A stretch of 64,000 bases of DNA from Spodoptera frugiperda (Eukaryota > Arthropoda > Insecta > Lepidoptera > Noctuidae), in the NCBI RefSeq assembly GCF_023101765.2, contig NC_064238.1:4214001-4278000 (forward strand). Direction: 5' to 3'. Of this stretch, positions 62,501-64,000 are shown piece after piece. Made by a program: the position numbers and the translations under genes. The notes below the pieces were generated by a model. It was not told the DNA's origin. It worked only from the letters and a program-made list of their open reading frames with translations, and ran no database searches. Numbering within the stretch: position 1 is the stretch's first letter; each line of letters opens with the position of its first letter.

Positions 62501-63738
62501 TGAACGGGAGCTGATTTATGTCACCAATTAGCAGGACCTCCTTGGCTAAAGTTATTCGGGCGGCCATCACCACGGCTCCAAAGTGGTTCATAAGAGCCTC
62601 GTCTACCATTAGTCGAGTGCAGCTCTCTCGCCCCTTCAAGCCGTTTACTAAGATGGACGCCATTGTTCGAACCCTAGATTTGACTAGTAGTCCCCCAAAT
62701 CGACAAGATAGTTTGCCTCTGAGGTCATTTGCTGCTTCAGTTGTTGTGGTGACAATAAAATCTTTGTCCGCATCAAATTGATCCACTATCCAAGTCGTTT
62801 TACCGCATCCAGGGACCCCGTTCGTCCAGTGAAACCTCGGAGTGCACCAGTTCTCAAAGGTTATGCCGTCCGGTCCGGATTCCGATATGGATTTTACCAT
62901 TTCTAATATTTATATATATACTGACTGACTTGGCAGAGCCGCCGGTAAATTTAATTTAGTTGATTAAAAAAAGAAAACAAATATGTTAATCGTAAGTATT
63001 TTTGTAGTTAAAATTTAATAGTTGTGGTTAATTGTAGTGTGTAAGGTAGATACCATATTGATAAGATTTATTGTAAAAAGAAAAACAAATTGTATGACAA
63101 GGGCACGGACCAAGAGTCCGTGGAGAACAAAAGTAAATAAACATATTAAAAAAAAAAAAAAAAAAAATATTTAATGGTCTTTTAATAAATAATAATTAAT
63201 TAATTTAGACTGCCTCGTTGGTCGAGTGGTCGCAAGTGCGACTACCGGACAAGGGGTCTCGGGTTCGATTCACGGGTCGGGCATATTATTACTCATACTG
63301 GGCCTATTCGGTTTTTCGAAAATTTCTCACGGAGTCTGGGCATGGTGACCCTATGGTCACCCCCTATTGCCCATATTGGGACTTATAACACAAATGGTGA
63401 AAAGTGGGTGTACATTGTAAAGTGGCATTTCGTGTCGTAATGAGCACCTCTGTCTACCCCTTCGGGAATAAAAGGCGTGACGTTACTGTACTGTACTGTG
63501 TTAATTAATTTAATTTACCATCAAAATCGACTTTCAGGTATCCAAGTCCTCCGCGACAACAAGTTCGACCCGGACACGATGATCCGGCGCGCGGCGGAGG
63601 GCGAGACGGTGGGCGCGGAGGGCTCGCCCGAGGCCTGCGTGCCGCCCGAGCTACTGGCGCGGTGGTCCTCGCACCGCGTCATGCAGTGGCTCAAGGAGAT
63701 CGACCTCGCGGAGTACGCGCCCAACTTACGTGGCGCAG
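29537..63738 (+). CDS. PPFIBP1: Liprin-beta (PPFIBP family), 5' and central exons; continues past the window
   Basis: Nine coding exons agree in phase: 29537-29645, 36002-36189, 51378-51551, 55248-55409, 55948-56107, 57368-57506, 57969-58191, 59385-59595, 63538-63738 (522 codons so far). Matches to vertebrate liprin-beta in order: LEAALQQMDGIIAG; ASAILRWLQQNN; the coiled coil RVRRLEADKESLHLQVQVL; SSLETQKLELLSKLSEVRL; HSVPNLAEKEE; SAM1 (WDCETTCGWLESLGLEVYV ... IEKELAIKHPLHKKKI); SAM2 (WTLRWLEDVGA ... HALHALSIRR); and the start of SAM3 (IQVLRDNKFDPD ... WSSHRVMQWLKEIDLAEYAP). Liprin-betas are scaffold proteins that bind liprin-alpha at synapses and cell-matrix sites. The coiled coil is shorter than in vertebrates, with only about 540 bp between exons 4 and 5. 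The last exon ends in phase 1 with donor gtgagc at 63739. The Drosophila-style name would be Liprin-beta. Confidence 0.92.
29646..36001 (+). other. Liprin-beta intron 1
   Basis: This 6.4-kb intron is AT-rich except for GC-richer islands at about 31010-31150 and 35270-35370. An AT-rich stem with 17-bp arms lies at 31495-31540. No coding exon was found by comparison with vertebrate liprin-beta. A possible alternative first exon with strong donor is noted at 35449-35455. Confidence 0.5.
35449..35455 (+). other. Possible alternative first coding exon of liprin-beta
   Basis: ATGCCTA is followed directly by a consensus donor (gtaagt). It ends in phase 1, which is what exon 2 at 36002 needs, and would give Met-Pro-Lys-Ala. 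It follows a GC-rich stretch (35270-35370) that could be a promoter or 5' UTR. This is a chance-prone prediction. Confidence 0.25.
43925..44230 (-). repeat. Dispersed repeat, copy 2 (longest copy)
   Basis: Read on the minus strand, it contains 'tttcgggtgtccacgggcgg', 'gattgcttaccatcaggtga' and 'aaaaggccggcaacgc'. It matches 724-843 and 63828-63925 and extends further 5'. Its A-rich end (minus strand) lies at about 43925. Confidence 0.7.
48862..49040 (+). repeat. Intronic repeat ending 'tttataatattagtaagat'
   Basis: It contains 'gcggcttctcccgtgttccc', 'ttccaaatttcatcctgatt' and the 'tttataatattagtaagat' ending shared in style with 5382-5578 and 59073-59264. It is probably a truncated non-LTR element. 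Confidence 0.6.
49160..49420 (+). CDS. Candidate alternative first exon of liprin-beta (exon A)
   Basis: An open frame of 87 codons starts with ATG 19 bp after a 'tgtaatacag' acceptor-like word and ends in phase 0 at a gtgagt donor. It can therefore join exon 51378, which opens in phase 0. The product is Tyr- and acid-rich (PPYYPPQLPYNPDFVDENGE, then WNGYYGEYYAGNNFENYDEW). No known domain was recognised. It could instead be a nested gene. Confidence 0.5.
49744..50020 (+). CDS. Candidate alternative first exon of liprin-beta (exon B)
   Basis: ATG opens 92 codons plus one base ending at a gtacgt donor; a stop lies just upstream in frame, so it cannot be an internal exon in this frame. The product is Arg/Ser/Glu-rich and probably disordered (for example SKSRSTSAEIRNVARS-like composition, ending SSEEPPPQD). 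Its phase-1 end fits the exon at 50326. The GC content is higher than in its surroundings. The function is unknown. Confidence 0.4.
50153..50951 (+). CDS. Candidate alternative N-terminal exons of liprin-beta (exons D and E)
   Basis: Exon D 50153-50258 starts MSDCEYLTEPFDEEQERAAA and ends in phase 1 at gtgagt. Exon E 50326-50951 follows a 'tctcgtggcag' acceptor, opens GGDSDSPDEATVKCTTW and runs 209 codons. It ends ...MPTRSYK in phase 0 at gtacgg, compatible with exon 51378; read through, the frame closes at 51080. E has a Ser/Asp-rich stretch, a basic stretch, and an unusual Trp/Pro/Cys-rich block (WPEGGWWPPMCWCHGPPVPP). No known domain was recognised. It may be part of liprin-beta or a nested gene. 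Confidence 0.5.
51552..55247 (+). other. Liprin-beta intron 3
   Basis: This is 3.7 kb of AT-rich intron. It contains a repeat related to 58930-59035 at 52390-52500, a truncated retroposon at 53070-53378, and a small inverted repeat at 53415-53502 ('catgttggtattt' and its complement). No exon was recognised. Confidence 0.5.
53070..53378 (+). repeat. Intronic repeat 'actagctgttgctcgcgact ... gtgtagatag'
   Basis: It starts with 'actagctgttgctcgcgact' followed by 'tcgtccgcgtagaataatg', and ends near 'attagtgtagatagata'. This is the standard form of a moth 5'-truncated non-LTR (RTE-like) tail, by memory. Confidence 0.65.
55630..55815 (+). repeat. Repeat 'gggctccggctcgaaaagca ... cccgcctcgcccaaggcggg'
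   Basis: It lies in the short intron between liprin-beta exons 4 and 5. It contains 'tcagtaagagtctgacactc' and a GC-rich hairpin 'cccgcctcgcccaaggcggg', then a C-run and A-run. I recall the same ending from noctuid genomes; this is memory, not a search. It accounts for much of the 538-bp intron. Confidence 0.65.
56108..56217 (+). other. Possible intron-retention end of a short liprin-beta isoform
   Basis: If the donor after HSVPNL (ggtctc at 56108) is not used, the frame stays open for 36 more codons (GLYDPRGHFDPHGPSL...) and stops at 56217. The spliced form is better supported because exon 57368 continues with AEKEE as in vertebrates. The donor gtctct is weak, so a truncated isoform without SAM domains is possible. 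Confidence 0.35.
56626..56770. mobile_element. Short MITE with about 48-bp terminal inverted repeats
   Basis: The ends 'cagtacccttagtacgagtt' (56626) and its complement ending at 56770 continue inward as near-perfect inverted repeats of about 48 bp around a 50-bp core. The total is 145 bp with no coding capacity. It lies in the liprin-beta intron between exons 5 and 6. Confidence 0.8.
57524..57705 (+). repeat. Truncated RTE-like retroposon tail
   Basis: It starts 'ctagctgacccggcaaaagt', passes 'aatcggtcaagccgtttcgg' and 'ctgtgacacgagaatttta', and ends 'tatattagat'. This is the typical form of an abundant moth element. It begins 18 bp after the exon 6 donor, in sense orientation. Confidence 0.7.
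58224..58730. mobile_element. Foldback MITE with 65-bp ends, internal palindrome and tandem repeats
   Basis: The ends 58224-58290 and about 58665-58730 are inverted repeats with about one mismatch over 65 bp. Inside is a perfect 52-bp palindrome at 58430-58481 centred on CATATG, followed by about 3.5 copies of a 22-bp unit (aaacatatgtttaataatgt, plus two T) at 58493-58571. It lies in the intron just after the SAM1 exon. The near-identity of the arms suggests recent insertion. Confidence 0.8.
58930..59035. repeat. Inverted repeat 'gaaacgggatattta'
   Basis: 'gaacttgaaacgggatattta' at 58929 is answered by 'ggtaaatatcccgtttcaaa' near 59002. The inner words 'actcatagacataaata' also occur, reverse-complemented, at 52390-52440. 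It is a dispersed short element of unknown class. Confidence 0.55.
59073..59264 (+). repeat. Second copy of the 'actagctacttccgcg' repeat
   Basis: It matches 5382-5578 word for word over most of its length, including 'ggtcatagcgtgatgtttta' and 'gcgcgttcaaacaaacaa'. It is flanked by two diverged direct copies of an 80-bp segment (58842-58925 and 59264-59345). Confidence 0.75.
59816..61580. mobile_element. Giant foldback element (about 0.8-kb inverted arms)
   Basis: The left arm (about 59816-60640) and right arm (about 60765-61580) are reverse complements with few differences and small indels. Paired words include 'cattgaaatgttac' / 'gtaacatttcaatg' at the tips, 'gccgccatcttggaaaaagg' and its complement midway, and 'gagggcggagaacgc' (60608) against 'gcgcattctccgccctc' (60783) near the centre. 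The spacer is only about 120 bp. No transposase was found. The transcribed intron could fold into a very long hairpin. Confidence 0.85.
61625..61910 (-). other. Downstream part of the viral-type insert, unassigned
   Basis: On the minus strand, past the helicase stop, an open frame of 71 codons starts at 61813 (MKSAHPTGVEASRSHKCPTV) and runs to 61598, crossing the proposed insert boundary. The base composition is more even than in the flanks. No domain was recognised. It could be viral sequence downstream of the helicase or non-coding. Confidence 0.3.
61911..62900 (-). CDS. Endogenous RNA-virus superfamily-1 helicase (virga-like), intact frame
   Basis: An uninterrupted 329-codon frame with all helicase motifs in order: motif I GVPGCGKT (28-35), Ia-like TTTTEAAND (51-59), II LMVDEA (97-102), III LIGDINQLP (124-132), IV-like region (158-172), V TIHEAQG (233-239) and VI VAISRHT (266-272). 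These are features of the NTPase/RNA helicase of alphavirus-like positive-strand RNA viruses, closest by eye to tobamo/virga-like viruses. No methyltransferase or polymerase domain is visible, so it is a helicase-only piece. The ATG lies a short way inside an AT-rich leader. It sits antisense in the intron before the liprin-beta SAM3 exon. Lack of any stop or frameshift means it is young or kept by selection; whether it is expressed is unknown. Confidence 0.88.
   Translation of the reverse strand: MVKSISESGPDGITFENWCTPRFHWTNGVPGCGKTTWIVDQFDADKDFIVTTTTEAANDLRGKLSCRFGGLLVKSRVRTMASILVNGLKGRESCTRLMVDEALMNHFGAVVMAARITLAKEVLLIGDINQLPFIDRDNLFPLHYARPTHITPISQELLCTHRNPMDVAYALNTVYSGIYSSRSGVRSLETKRFSGAMIPKSLPDTLYLVHTQAEKESLKNQGYGSGEGSRILTIHEAQGLSSAKVVVVNTATKRQKIHDSVPHAVVAISRHTHSCIYYTDNCDDAISKLIRRAAEESDHGIMDYNLKMAIKHRDAAVVGALLGEKCSSD
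63196..63512 (+). mobile_element. tRNA-derived SINE with 12-bp target-site duplication
   Basis: The element body 63208-63500 is flanked by identical 12-bp words (ttaattaattta) at 63196-63207 and 63501-63512. The head contains an RNA polymerase III A box (tggtcgagtgg, 63219-63229) and B box (ggttcgattc, 63262-63271), as in a tRNA gene. The unrelated body ends in tandem 'tactg' units. The right copy lies 25 bp before the acceptor of liprin-beta exon 63538. Confidence 0.9.
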
Positions 63739-63827
63739 GTGAGCAACAATAATAACTATGATTTTTTTATTTTATTTTATCGAATCTGGCAGGCGTCAAC
63801 TAGTTGCGAAGCTAGGAAATATTTATT

Positions 63828-63925
63828 GAAATTGTAACGCCTCTGGTGTTTCAATGGGCAGCGGCGAATGCTTACCATCAGATGATATGTCTGCTCGTTT
63901 ACCATCGTGTTCCATAAAAAAAACA
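63828..63925 (+). repeat. Dispersed repeat, copy 3
   Basis: It contains 'gtaacgcctctggtgtttca', 'cgaatgcttaccatcaga' and ends in an A-run, matching 724-843 and the reverse of 43925-44045. It lies in the liprin-beta intron after the partial SAM3 exon. Confidence 0.65.
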
Positions 63926-64000
63926 AGTTTTACGGTTTACTCACATGACTGTTTGCTAACTCAACTAGTTTTAAGCCACCTTAGGGCCTCATATTCGTGA

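Larger units (their letters stand above)
61625..63164 (+). mobile_element. LINE-mediated retrocopy carrying a viral helicase gene
   Basis: The insert is bounded by direct repeats 61610-61624 and 63165-63179 (14 of 15 bases equal), the usual form of a target-site duplication. Its right end is AATAAA (63136), then a run of about 20 A from 63148, so it was copied from a polyadenylated RNA read on the plus strand. A 7-bp stem CACGGAC/GTCCGTG lies at 63104-63122. The helicase frame inside runs on the opposite strand, which fits a 5' inversion by twin priming; this step is inference. Confidence 0.6.

Noticed and set aside
63208..63285. tRNA gene
   Set aside because: The A and B boxes are present, but the unit continues into an unrelated body with a tandem-repeat tail and target-site duplication, so it is a SINE head.
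1..64000. CRISPR arrays, operons and bacterial features
   Set aside because: The sequence is intron-rich animal DNA. The tandem repeats seen (for example 58493-58571) have no spacer structure.

Overview
The window is animal nuclear DNA, almost certainly from a moth. It is AT-rich, its short exons are bounded by GT...AG introns, and every conserved protein matches a metazoan family. The repeats (tRNA-derived SINE, 'actagct...tagat' intron repeats, 'tttgacttt' LINE tails, foldback MITEs) are of kinds I associate with Lepidoptera, and one looks noctuid. The order is inferred from those repeats and the noctuid hint is weaker still.

Layout: the C-terminus of thymidylate synthase (2-124, +); an ILRUN/C6orf106 homologue in five exons (2049-3613, -); transcription factor IIIA (4418-8100, +), divergent from ILRUN; neutral sphingomyelinase SMPD2 in six exons (9382-12594, +); TMEM184C in six exons (14193-19997, -), convergent with the sphingomyelinase; a C2H2 zinc-finger protein with an Ikaros/Hunchback-like C-terminal finger pair (21380-25160, +); then liprin-beta, which starts at 29537 and runs off the right edge. 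Nine liprin-beta coding exons were placed. They carry a coiled coil, an S/P-rich linker, two SAM domains and the start of a third. All exon phases for these genes were checked by hand and agree.

The large liprin-beta introns hold most of the unusual material. Intron 2 contains a cluster of open, phase-compatible exons at 49160-50951 that look like alternative N-termini. The intron between the exons for SAM2 and SAM3 (59596-63537) contains a 1.77-kb foldback, an uninterrupted 329-codon superfamily-1 helicase ORF of positive-strand RNA virus type on the minus strand (an endogenous viral element), and a SINE with a perfect 12-bp target-site duplication. The viral insert appears to have been made by LINE machinery: it is flanked by a 15-bp near-perfect direct repeat and ends in AATAAA plus poly(A), and the opposite orientations of its two halves suggest a twin-priming inversion.

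Other points of interest: finger 8 of TFIIIA can only be completed with a 16-nt microexon whose donor is non-canonical here; a two-layer inverted-repeat element lies in TMEM184C intron 2, and its inner part recurs in a TFIIIA intron. The genes are ordinary, independently transcribed housekeeping or signalling genes and do not form a pathway together.
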